In this document: positions 38,201 through 48,884 of the stretch, in pieces
How the letters are laid out: each line of letters starts with the position of its first letter
How positions within the stretch are numbered: the stretch's first letter is position 1
Source: Adiantum capillus-veneris
Lineage: Eukaryota > Streptophyta > Polypodiopsida > Polypodiales > Pteridaceae
NCBI GenBank assembly: GCA_014529385.2
Contig: CM043960.1
Span: 22,766,896 to 22,830,895, forward strand
Direction of reading: 5' to 3'
DNA length: 64,000 nucleotides
The notes under the pieces: model-generated
The model's input: the letters and a program-made list of their open reading frames with translations, nothing else
What the model was told of the DNA's origin: nothing
Databases searched by the model: none
Made by a program: the position numbers and the translations under genes

Positions 38201-41200
38201 CATTCAAGGTCCAACACTTGTCCAAGCTATTAGTGCTAGTAGCATGAGTGGTTTTGTCTCAAGATTCACCACTTTTTCACTCTATGTCATTATATTAAGA
38301 ATATTAGGGTGTTAAGGTCCACCACTTGTCCAACCTATAAGGCTATATCATTAAGGTCATTCTTTCTCACCACTTGGAGTGAACATGATAGGTTTTACAT
38401 GGGGGTTTGGTTCCAAGGTCCACCACTTGTCCAAGCTAACTCTATTGAAACATAGAGAGAAACAAAGGTCCACCAATTGTCCAAGCTAGGGTCCATTGAA
38501 ACATGGAGAGAAGGATGCTCCACCATTTGTCCAAGATAGGTTCCATTAAAACATGACGAGAAGCAAGTTGCACCATGTCTCCAAGATGCTAGGCTCCATC
38601 GAAATACATTAAACCCACGATATTTCGTAGATGAGGGGTTTACATTCAAGGTCCACCAATTGTCCAAGCTATTATTGCTAGTAGCCTGAGTGGTTTGGTC
38701 TCAAGATTCACCACTTTTATTAAGAATATGTGGGTGTTAAGGTCCACCACTTGTCCGACCTATAAGGCTACATCTTAAAGGTTATTCTTTCTTACTACTT
38801 GGAGTGACCATGATAGCTTTTACATGGGGGTTTGGTTCCAAGGTCCACCACCTGTTCAAGCTAACTCTATTGAAACATAGAGAGAAGCAAAGGTCCACCC
38901 CTTGTCTAAGCTAGGGTCCATTGAAACATGGAGAGAAGGATGCTCCACCATTTGTCCAAGGTAGGCTCCATTGAAACATGAGGAGAAGCAAGGTGCACCA
39001 TGTCTCCAAGATGCTAGGCTCCATCGAAAAACATTAAACCCACGATATGTCGTAGATGAGGGGTTTACATTCAAGGTCCAACACTTGTCCAAGCTATTAG
39101 TGCTAGTAGCATGAGTGGTTTTGTCTCAAGATTCACCACTTTTTCACTCTATGTCATTATATTAAGAATATTAGGGTGTTAAGGTCCACCACTTGTCCAA
39201 CCTATAAGGCTATATCTTGAAGGTCATTCTTTCTCACCACTTGGAGTGACCATGATAGGTTTTACATGGGGGTTTGGTTCCAAGGTCCACCACTTGTCCA
39301 AGCTAACTCTATTGAAACATAGAGAGAAACAAAGGTCCACCACTTGTCCAAGCTAGGGTCCATTGAAACATGGAGAGAAGGATGCTCCACCATTTGTCCA
39401 AGGTAGTCTCCATTGAAACATGACGAGAAGCAAGCTGCACCATGTCTCCAAGATGTTAGGCTGCATCGAAATACATTAAACCCACGATATTTCGTAGATG
39501 AGGGGTTTACATTCAAGGTCCACCACTTGTCCAAGCTATTATTGGTTATAGCCTGAGTGGTTTGGTCTCAAGATTCACCACTTTTATTAAGAATATGTGG
39601 GTGTTAAGGTCCACCACTTGTCCAACCTATAAGGCTACATCTTAAAGGTTATTCTTTCTTACCGCTTGGAGTGACCATGATAGGTTTTACATGGGGATTT
39701 GGTTCCAAGGTCCACCACTTGTCCAAGCTAACTCTAATGAAAGATAGAGAGAAGCAAAGGTCCACCCCTTGTCTAAGCTAGGGTCCATTGAAACATGGAG
39801 AGAAGGATGCTCCACCATTTGTCCAAGGTAGGCTCCATTGAAACATGAGGAGAAGCAAGGTGCACCATGTCTCCAAGATGCTAGGCTCCATTGAAAAACA
39901 TTAAACCCACGATATGTCGTAGATGAGGGGTTTACATTCAAGGTCCACCACTTGTCCAAGCTATTATCACTAGTAGCATGAGTGGTTTTGTCTTAAGATT
40001 CACCATTTTTCCACTCTATGTCATTATATTAAGAATATGAGCGTGTTAAGGTCCACCATTTGTCCAACCTATAAGGCTACATCTTAAAGGTTATTCTTTA
40101 TTACCACTTGGAGTGACCATGATAGGTTTTACATGGGGCTTTGGTTCCAAGATCCACCACTTGTCCAAGCTAACTCTATTGAATCATAGAGAGAAGCAAA
40201 GGTCCACCACTTGTTTAAGCTAAGCTCCATTGAAACATGGAGAGAAGGATGCTCCACCATTTGTCAAAGCTAACTCTATTGAAACATGGGGTGTTTGCGT
40301 TTAAGGTCCACCACTTGTCCAAGCTATTAGTGCTAGTAGCATGAGTGGTTTTGTCTCAAGATTCACCACTTTTTCACTCTATGTCATTATATTAAGAATA
40401 TTAGGGTGTTAAGGTCCACCACTTGTCCAACCTATAAGGCTATATCTTAAAGGTTATTCTTTCTCACCACTTGGAGTGACCATGATAGGTTTTACATGGC
40501 GGTTTGGTTCCAAGGTCCACCACTTGTACAAGCTAACTCTATTGAATAATAGAGAGAAGCAAAGCTCCACCACTTGTCCAAGCTAGGGTCCATTGAAACA
40601 TGGAGAGAAGGATGCTCCACCATTTGTCCAAGATAGGCTCCATTGAAACATGACGAGAAGCAAGCTGCACCATGTCTCCAAGATGCTAGGCTCCATCGAA
40701 ATACATTAAACCCACGATATTTCGTAGATGAGGGGTTTACATTCAAGGTCCACCACTTGTCCAAGCTATTATTGGTTATAGCCTGAGTGGTTTGGTCTCA
40801 AGATTCACCACTTTTATTAAGAATATGTGAGTGTTAAGGTTTTACATGGGGGTTTGGTTCCAAGGTCCACCACTTGTCCAAGCTAACTCTATTGAAACAT
40901 AGAGAGAAGCAAAGGTCCACCCCTTGTCTAAGCTAACTCTATTGAATAATAGAGAGCAGCAAAGGTCCACCACTTGTCCAAGCTAGGGTCCATTGAAACA
41001 TGGAGAGAAGGATGCTCCACCATTTGTCCAAGATAGGCTCCATTGAAACATGAAGAGAAGCAAGATGCACGATGTCTCCAAGATGATAGGCTCCATCGAA
41101 ATACCTTAAACCCACTATATTTCGTAGATGGGGGGTTTACTTTCAAGGTCCACCACTTGTCCAAGCTATTATCGCTAGTAGCATGGTTTGGTCTCAAGAT

Positions 41201-41420
41201 TCACCAGTTTTCCACTCTATGTCATTATATGAAGAATATCTGGGTGTTAAGGTCCACCACTTGTCCAACCTATAAGGCTATATCTTAAATGATATTGTTT
41301 TTGACCACTTGGAATGTGCATGATATGTTTCACATGGGGTTTTGTTCCAAGGTCCACCACTTGTCCAAGCTAGATCTATTACATATATATTATACGTACA
41401 ATATTCAACTAGATTCCCTA
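32284..41420 (-). repeat. tandem array of ~430-bp monomers, - orientation
   Basis: About twenty monomers, each with four to five copies of AAGGTCCACCACTTGTCCAA(G/C)CTA and the blocks TTTTACATGGGGGTTTGGTT, CTCTATTGAAACATAGAGAG, TCCATTGAAACATGGAGAGA, CACCATGTCTCCAAGATGCTAGG and ATGTCATTATATTAAGAATAT. Spacing is 424-458 bp in the left part (33069, 33493, 33951, 34386). It is the inverted counterpart of the array at 19.7-23.7 kb. A 60-90-codon minus-strand frame is open in most monomers but has no recognisable domain. Confidence 0.92.
35794..40130 (-). repeat. 867-bp higher-order repeat (dimer), five copies
   Basis: Equivalent positions fall at 35794, 36219, 36661, 37086, 37528, 37953, 38395, 38820, 39262 and 39687. 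The steps alternate 425 and 442 bp. Type B monomers carry ATATTTCGTAGATGAGG and GACGAGAAGCAAG; type A carry ATATGTCGTAGATGAGG and AGGAGAAGCAAGG. Dimers resemble each other more than the two halves do. This is the pattern produced when a dimer is amplified as a unit by unequal exchange. Confidence 0.85.
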
Positions 41421-41429
41421 CCTATCATG

Positions 41430-42300
41430 TCCAGTAGCATGGATGCTCTAGCTTGAAGGTCCACCACTTGTCCAACCTATACTCTCTTATGTAAGGGAGA
41501 TCTCGCTATAAATTCAAAACCTTCCCGCCTAAATTTAAAATATTCCTCCCAAATCTTAAATATCCCGCCTAAATTTCAAAATATCCCGCCCAAATTTTAA
41601 AATTCAAACTTTTTTATAAAAATTTAAATTTTACTACTTAAATTTAAAATATTCCACGCGAAATTGATTTTAAATTCAAGTTTACCACAAAAAGATATCA
41701 TTATACCACCTAAATTCAAATATGCAAACCTCAAAACATTATATTGTACATAAATTCAAACAAATTCAAATTAACAAGCTTAAACTGATATTAGTTTGCA
41801 TAGATATGAATTTATCACACCTAAATTATGTCACCATGTTAGAGAGAGTGGTTAGAGAATTTGAACAAGGTCCACCACTTGTCCAACCTAGATACCAAGA
41901 AGGATTGAGTGTACAAGGTATTGTTTGGAGGTCCTTATAGTCCACTGGTCTCAAGGTCCACCACTTGTGGTAAGGGTCACCAAAAAGTGTATATATTCAT
42001 CCAAAGAAATACATGTATTTTTGGTCTACATGTCCTAGTTTAAACCATTTATGTCCATTAGGTGTATCACTAAACAACACTACTATTTTTGAGAAACAGA
42101 AGTTACAATCATATCTACAAATGGATTAGAGGAAAATCAACTCAGCATACATCCAGAACTCGCTACAAGAATCGACTTTAACAGATCACGCAAGTAAGTC
42201 TTCCATTCAATTTTACTAGTATTACAATGTGTTAGTTATTTGTGATATTTATGTATGTATATATACTATGTATGCATATCGTAATTAAGTGTAATTGTGT
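41430..42300. other. no gene; AT-rich with CCCGCCTAAATTT repeats
   Basis: At 41520-41690 the words CCCGCC(T/C)AAATTT(A/C)AAA recur about every 25-30 bp. Three more 22-bp boxes occur near 41455, 41870 and 41950. Nothing coding was recognised. Confidence 0.6.
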
Positions 42301-42488
42301 ATCTGCATTATGTATGAGTATTACAATGAAATAACACAAATATACATACATACACATAGATAACACAGACGCACACATACATGAGCATGTATTTTCAAGA
42401 GAGAGATAGCAAGATACAGAGATAGATAGATAGAGAGAGAGAGAAAGAGATAAATACCTGTTTTTTAGAGAGAGGAGAGAGAAAGATA

Positions 42489-42755
42489 ACAGATTTCACT
42501 GTGTTTATGTATGTGGAAGAGAGGAAGACGATGTATGGGAATATGTGCACGTATTTTCAAGAGAGAGACAACAAGATAACAGATTTCATTGTGGTTATGT
42601 ATGTGGAAGTGAGGAAGACGATGTGTGGGAATATGTGCATGTATTTTCAAGAGAGAGACAGCAAGATAACAGATTTCACTGTGGTTATGTATGTGGAAGA
42701 GAGGAAGACGATGTGTGGGAATATGTGTATGTGTGCGGGGATACTTTTAAACTAT
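42489..42755. repeat. 90-bp tandem repeat, about three units
   Basis: ACAGATTTCA(C/T)TGTG starts at 42489, 42579 and 42669, exactly 90 bp apart. Because 90 is a multiple of three, a + strand frame (42501-43184) stays open across the units; it has no known domain and continues into low-complexity GTGTG sequence, so I do not call a gene. Confidence 0.88.
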
Positions 42756-43640
42756 GTATCTCTGTCTTTTGACGAGAGAGTGTGTGTGCAAGAAGAGTTA
42801 CAGAGAACCATCTTCTCTATATGGAGAAAGACAGAGAGTGAGAGAGAGAGAAATACCTGTTTTTTCTCTATTCGTGAGGTGTGCAATGTCTCCCGAGAAG
42901 ACTCCCCGACCTGCCCTTCTGGAAAGCGTTGTGTACGCTACTGTTTCTTTATCTTGTGCGCGAACTTCCAATCCTGTGCACTCCACCTGTGTGTTGTGTA
43001 CGATGCCGAGCTTGCTCCTCTACGCGCGCGTATACTCCAACTGTGTGCGATCCGTGTGCGCTTTCTGTGTGTTTGCTGCTCGCCTGCTTTCTCTGTGTGC
43101 GTTGCTCGTGCGCTCTCTGTGTGCCTAATCTTGATAGGGTTTATTAGAATGCCACGTATGCTACAAGTCCATGTTTTATCATAGGATTAAAAAAAACAAA
43201 AGCAATATAAAAAATTAACCAATTCACACGACCAAAATTAAAGAAATCATGGTTGAAAATATGACCCCGCCCGGGGCGCTGCCCCGGACCCCGCCCAGAA
43301 CAATATCCCAAAATCAACCTCCCAAGCCCCGCCATCAAGAGCGCTATATTCCACATCCCCATCAAGAGCGCAACCCCCAAACCTCACGTGGAAGGGCTGC
43401 CTTGTCACCCCATTGTGGCATTGCCCTAAGACCCCGCATCTGGAGTGCTAAATGGGAACATTCTTCATTAGTGAAATTTTGAACATAAATTATATTAGCA
43501 TATACTTAAATATAATACAAATATTAACATATTAGCTATACTACTAATTTACTGTAGCAGTTCTAGATTATGTCCCATACTATATTTAAGGTGCCAAAGG
43601 TTTGGCCTTATGGTCCTAGATTTAGCCAAGTGGTCAACAC
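42756..43640. other. no gene; GTGTG-rich and GC-rich patches
   Basis: 42780-43130 is rich in GTGTGC and CTGTGTG words. 43254-43300 is unusually GC-rich (CCCCGCCC...GGGGCGCTGCCCC) and can fold on itself. Overlapping open frames on both strands here show no domain. Confidence 0.5.
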
Positions 43641-45565
43641 ATATAGGACCAAGTGCACAGTGTGCCACAAAACTTGGCCACCACTTCACTTGCCAAAGTT
43701 TAGGCCACATGGTCAATCCTAAGTTTCCAATGTTCTTATTATGTCACCTTTTGCCTCGTGGAAAACCTAAGCTTGTTTTCACATACTCAGGCACTTCAAG
43801 CCACAATAAATTGTCATTACTCTTCGGCAACCCTTTTGTTCAAGTCTTTGAAAAACCATTGTTTAAGGCCACCCTAAACCATTTTCATTTAGGGGTGTCT
43901 AAAACTAGCTTTTTGGCAATTCGAGAAGAAAATGGTCAAAGTTTTATACTTAGTTTTAACCACTTGACCAATTCAAATATTGGAAAGCAAGGTCTTGTAA
44001 TACTTTTCTTTGGACATCACACATTAAAACTAGGTCCCTCACTTGTCCAAGCTATGCTCTAATACAATAAAGGGCTTTTGGTTTCAAGATGCACCACTTT
44101 CCCAACCTTGATTCCATTAAAGAAGCTAGCTCTACTTAGACATTTAATAGCAAGGTCCTGCAACAGTTCAGATTGAACATTTTCCATGGCAGCTAGGTCC
44201 ACCACTTATCTAAGCTATGCTCTAATCGAGTAAGGGGGTTTTGGTTTCAAGATCCACCACTTGTCCAAACTTGATTTGGGAAGCAAGGTCCTATAATAGT
44301 TTGCTTTGGACATTCACCATTACAACTAAGTCCACCACTTCTCCAAGCTATGTTCTAATACACTAAGGAGGTTTTGGTTTCAAGGAGAACCACTTGTACG
44401 ACTTTGTTTTTGGAAGTAAGGTCTTTACATAGTTCACCTTGGACCTTGGACATTGGATACTACAACTAAGCCCACCACTTGTCCAAGATATCCTCTATAT
44501 ATAGCCAAAGGGTTTGGGTTTCAAGATTCACCACTTTTCCAACCTTTCTTCCATTAAAGAAAGGAGGGGCATTATAACTAGGCCCACCACTTGTCCAAGC
44601 TATGCTCTGATATAGAAAGGGGATTTTGGTTTCAAGGTCCACCACGTGTTCAACCTTGCAAGACTCAAGGGATACTTGGACATTGGAAAGCATAGTCCTA
44701 TAGTAGTTGATAGGTGGCAGTGGGTATTACAACTAGGTCCAACCTATGCTCTCATATAGCAAAGAGGCTTTGCTTTCAAGGTCCACCACTTGTCCAACCT
44801 TGCTTCCATTAAAGAAATGAGGGGCTACGTAAACATTGGCAAGCAAGGTAGCAAGGTCCTAAGGTGTTTCACCTTGGATATTGGGCATTATAACTAGGTC
44901 CACCACTTGTCCAAGCTATGCTCTGATAAAGAAAGGGGATTTTCGTTTCAAGGTCCACCATGTGTTCAACCTTTCTAATATAGAAAGGGGATTTTCGTTT
45001 CAAGGTCCACCACGTGTTCAACCTTGAAAGACTCAAGGGATACTTGGACATTGGAAAGCATAGTCCTATAGTAGTTGATAGGTGGCAGTGGGTATTACAA
45101 CTAGGTCCAACCTATGCTCTAATATAGCAAAGAGGCTTTGGTTTCAAGGTCCACCACTTGTCCAACCTTACTTCCATTAAAGAAATGAGGGGCTACGTAA
45201 ACATTGGCAAGCAAGGTAGCAAAGTCCTAAGGTATTTCACCTTGGATATTGGGCATTATAACTAGGTCCACCACTTGTCCAAGCTATGCTCTGATATAAA
45301 AAGGGGATTTTTGTTTCAAGGTCCACCACGTGTTCAACCTTGAAAGACTCAAGGGATACTTGGACATTGGAAAGCATAGTCCTATAGTAGTTGATAGGTG
45401 GCAGTGGGTATTACAACTAGGTCCACCACTTGTCCAACCTATGCTCTCATATAGCAAAGAGGCTTTGGTTTCAAGGTCCACCACTTGTCCAACCTTGCTT
45501 CCATTAATATAGCAAGGAGGATTTGGTCTCAAGGTTCACCACTTGTCCAACCTATGCAAACCTTT
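43641..45565 (-). repeat. 22-bp box cluster with ~320-370-bp repeat, - orientation
   Basis: Boxes recur with the spacers GGTTTCAAGGTCCACCA, ATTACAACTAGGTCC and TTCCATTAAAGAAA. A longer unit containing CACGTGTTCAACCTT and GATACTTGGACATTGGAAAG is present three times, at about 44644, 45012 and 45328. It is related to, but distinct from, the 430-bp monomer. Confidence 0.82.
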
Positions 45566-45647
45566 TTCATGTTGTAACATGATTTTTTGTTTGAAGAATA
45601 TTTTTCTATAACTATGGATTTAACAATGTAATCTTTTTACTTACAGG

Positions 45648-47721
45648 ATGGACTTCGAATCTGGGGAGAAAGTACATATGATACTTGACAATGAAATCGT
45701 TGGTATTGGTTGTGTGTGTAGAACAGATCCAGATTCCACTTGTGGTGGTACAAAGATAGGGCTGGGAAATGTCTCCATACTAGTGGAGGAATGCTTGAAG
45801 GATGTGGTCCTACCTTTTCCTACAATGGATACTTCATCTCTCCAAGGCTCATTATGGAGTGCTGTTCGATGGTCAAAGCTTCTTTTGCAACCTTTTGTAT
45901 TAAATGGGAACTTAATTGATCCACACGAAAGCTACAATGGTGATGAAGAACATGATCATTCTGATCCTCTAGTTACAGATGCAATACCTATTGACAAGCC
46001 CAGAATTTGAAGCAATGATTCGAGAGTCTTGGAGAAATCAGAGGGTCCTTTTAAAAGATGACACAATGATGCAAACCATGAATGAAGGGACCATCTTATA
46101 TGTATTTCCACATGATTATGTCAACTTTCAGGAACTTGGTCCTGATTGTGTGGGTGTGGGTATTGAAAGAGAAAATGCAAGCATTCATGATGTGGTTGAA
46201 GTGGGTAGCATCACTTTGCTAAAGTGGCCCATCAAGCAGACAACAATGTTGAATGGGAGCCCATTACAACGCTTTGTTCCTGTTGATGGCATGCATGCTA
46301 CATATGAGGATGTATCCAACGATGGCAATGTTGGAAAAAAACTTGATGGGAGTAATGTTGTCCAGTTGTCAAGGAAGAGACGATACACTTTCATGAACAG
46401 GACTCAAAAATCAAAAGCAGCACCAGCTTCGACTTTTTACCTTTCAAACAAATCAATTCAAAGGGTATCATGCATTGATTGTTGTGCACAAAAATGCTGC
46501 CAATTTGCAGATCGTGATATGGTGACAAGGTTACGACAACAATTTTGGGGAGAGTCTCAAAAATCACGCACTAATTATGTTTATGATGTTCTTTCTATAT
46601 GTTATCAGAAAGATGAGAAGTCACGATACCAATTCAGGCTAAATGGCTCTATTGTTTGTTGTAGAGCATGGTATGAGCTACATGGAATACCAAAGACATC
46701 ATTTTATCGATACAAGGAGAACTTTGAAAATGGTGTGCGCCAATATGTACATGGGAACACATGTACATTGAGAAGGGGACTTCAACATACTAGTTTAGCA
46801 AGAGCACTACTAAACGAGTTTGTGGAAAACAACTCTGAGAAGATGCCACATAGAAGTAGAACACTGCTAGATGGCTCAAGAGAGACTCAATTGGTGATTC
46901 CATCAACATACAAACAAGTGGATATTTTATGTGAAATCAACACGACACTTGACCAAATGGGCTATGAGAAGAAGCTATCCCAATCTTCTTTTGGTAGAAT
47001 TTAGAACAAAGAGTACCCACATGTCACTTTAACAAAGACGAGTGAGTTCTCTAAGTGCAATATTTGTAGCTCAATCAAGGCAAGGTTAGAAGCTAAACCT
47101 TCTCTTGAAGAGAGAGCTCTTCTCTTGAGGGAGAGAGAAGTTCACATGGCACAACAAAAGAGTTGCAGAAGCCTATATTATGCATGGCGCACGTATTCAG
47201 AAACTCAACCACAAAAATATGTATGCATAATCCATGATAAGATGGATCAAAAGAAGACTGCCATTCCTAGATTACGCATTGTTCCCAAGGGTGTGGATTC
47301 AGGATATAATCTGCAGGTGGCATTGATTGGCATGATCACTCATGGACATGGAGAAGGTCATTACGGACACTTTGTCTTGAATGGTTTGTGGCCAGCTGAT
47401 CCAAATCTTACAATTGGCTCAACTGCTAATTGTTTACATAACCTCGAGAGGATAGATAAGCATCCTCTTGGTGATCTAGTAACAAATGGACTTCCAAGGA
47501 GCAATATTTCACTACTACATGCTTTGAACTCAAGGGATGCTTTGGACTACCATAATTTGAGTGATGGAAAAGAGCCCATTGTGCAGTCGTCAGAAATTGC
47601 AGAAGAGGAATTGGTCAACGAAAAGGGGAAAGCTCATATGGAGGAACAAATACCGGCCATCTCACGTGCCATCGATGAAGAAGTGGAAGAGGTAGATCAT
47701 ATTTTTATTCAAGTTGTTTAA
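45648..47721 (+). pseudogene. transposon-type DDE-like protein gene, truncated and fused to LTR
   Basis: An acceptor (CTTACAG) precedes ATG 45649. The first part (GEKVHMILDNEIVGIGCVC..., CGGTKIG, LPFPTMD) resembles a plant domain found beside transposase genes. After a frame change near 45980-46010 come a Cys-rich segment (IDCCAQKCCQF), NGSIVCCRAWYELHGI, SSFGRI then TAG at 47002, KCNICSSIKARLEAK, and YVCIIHDKMDQKKTAIPRL...GHFVLNGLWPADPNLTIGSTANCL, the layout of DUF7869-type transposon proteins with a probable RNase-H-fold core. The stop sits where relatives have Trp. The third core acidic residue and C-terminus are missing: at 47614 the frame runs directly into chromovirus LTR and continues in the same frame as the LTR ORF to 47721. 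Family assignment is from memory of motifs. Confidence 0.6.
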
Positions 47722-47881
47722 ATTAACATTGCATACGCTAGTTAGGAATTCTCATATCCCCAAACATGTTGGAGAAATCCGACGGAAACCTCGGCATTGA
47801 AATCATTTTACATGAAGTTCTAAAGTAGGAAGGTAATGTTTGATGGGTATGCTGTTTGCAATAGGAAAGAATGTCTGCTAG
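47614..47881 (+). repeat. 268-bp direct repeat, right copy (LTR sequence)
   Basis: The partner of 15677-15944. It retains the candidate splice donor (GT at 47692) but not the ATG of the LTR ORF; the upstream frame comes instead from the truncated transposon gene. Confidence 0.93.
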
Positions 47882-47979
47882 GGAAAATTTAGCTCGACAT
47901 GTTCATTTTAATTCCAATGTTGAATCAGTCCTGACCCCCCTACTGATCACAGGGGGCAGAGTTCCTCGTTAAGGGCTCT

Positions 47980-48102
47980 TGAATCCACGACTTGCTTTCT
48001 ATGCGGTGGATACCCATGACTTGCTTTCTATGCGGTGGGAACCCACGTCTTGATTTCTATGCGGTGGGAGTGTCCATGACGTGCTTTCTATGCGGTGGAC
48101 AT
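47980..48102 (+). repeat. four-unit minisatellite in the 5' LTR
   Basis: The word TTTCTATGCGGTGG recurs four times at about 30-35-bp spacing, joined by ACCCA(C/T)G(A/T)CTTG-like linkers. The same four units are in the 3' LTR at about 55868-55990. Confidence 0.9.
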
Positions 48103-48773
48103 ACCTAGTTGTATGGGCAGCTAGGTGACAACGGGAGGAGTGAACTATCGCTGGAGGGGGGATGTTGTACCTCCAGAACATTGGAACTTTTATGAATAAG
48201 TTTGAGTAGAATTTTTCCTAGAATTTTGTCTTGGTGTTGTTTGCAATACTGGTTGAAGGGCTGTATTAACGAACAATGTGATTTGGAATTAAACAAGGAA
48301 TCTTTATGTTGAACAACCTTTGTGGTAGTAATTAGGTCACACAAGGAAGTGTGAGTGTGGGGGTGGAAAGTGGGGGCTTGGCTCAGGTTGCCAATGCCTA
48401 GGAGATGGGTGGTCCCGATGGGTCGGGAACTCTCTGTCCCCATTGTGATTACTTCTATATTAGTAATACTCATTGGCCCTAGAGCGGTGAAATCTCGAGA
48501 GTACGTGCCTCTGAAACATGGGGAAAAAGGCACTCGAGGTTTCTCTCCTCTTGGAAGGTGGGTCTTAGGATCGCTACATAGGTTAAATCACGCTTCCCCT
48601 ACGAGGTGGAGCTAGATCTCCTTGCTAGTAGGCTCGAACTCAATTCACTTTGTGATGAGAGATTGTCCGCTAGATGAACCCAGACCACTTTGTTTGCTTC
48701 CGCTATAGATCTAGTGGCCACCAGGTTTACCATCAGATCCGTTGTTGAGACGACGGGGTGGGGACCTCACACC

Positions 48774-48785
48774 TGGTATCAGAGC
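48774..48785 (+). promoter_or_regulatory. primer binding site, initiator tRNA-Met
   Basis: TGGTATCAGAGC is the standard plant match to the 3' end of initiator tRNA-Met. It lies two bases after the LTR end and primes minus-strand DNA synthesis. Confidence 0.93.
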
Positions 48786-48884
48786 CTAGGTTAGGCTGGG
48801 AAATAAATTCGTATTGTTTGAACATTTAAAAGGAACTGAAAGTATATAGGTAGTTGATCCGAATTCCTTGCATTGGTGTTGCAG

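Larger units (their letters stand above)
15945..47613. mobile_element. 31.7-kb foreign block inserted in the chromovirus 5' LTR
   Basis: Everything between the two 268-bp LTR repeats is absent from the 3' LTR. The ends (AAGACCATATT on the left, GAGGAATTG on the right) show no inverted repeats and no LTR signature, and the right end cuts through the middle of a gene. The content is a dense ~22-bp box family in two orientations, minus-strand ParB-like/SET and FCP1-like genes, and a + strand transposon-type gene. It is either part of a very large mobile element or a genomic segment captured during break repair with a long target duplication. Confidence 0.85.
47614..48771 (+). repeat. chromovirus 5' LTR, right portion
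   Basis: Collinear with 55503-56659 of the 3' LTR. The first 268 bp duplicate the end of the left LTR portion. It ends GGGGACCTCACA, two bases before the primer binding site. Minus-strand frames here and in the 3' LTR (for example 48105-48533) are non-coding by-products. Confidence 0.93.

Noticed and set aside
33069..41197. A series of 70-90-codon open frames as a gene family
   Set aside because: They are one frame of a homogenised tandem monomer, with no domain, no start context and the same peptides appearing in unrelated box clusters.
43254..43300. GC-rich foldback as a hairpin mobile element end
   Set aside because: No partner end, no target duplication, and such GC-rich words are common in plant repeats.
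43610..44062. 150-codon open frame on the + strand
   Set aside because: Overlaps the box repeats, composition is that of the repeat spacers, and no domain is visible.
16440..45565. CRISPR-like array of short repeats
   Set aside because: Boxes are irregularly spaced, lie in both orientations and inside ~430-bp monomers; spacers are themselves repeated, and the window is eukaryotic.
15945..47613. The block as a classical cut-and-paste DNA transposon or Helitron
   Set aside because: No terminal inverted repeats, no TC...CTRR ends, a 268-bp flanking duplication, and the right edge inside a coding region.
48105..48615. LTR open frames on both strands (also 55888-56503)
   Set aside because: Present in both LTR copies but overlapping each other, with no domain; the only LTR frame with supporting splice context is 15614-15784.
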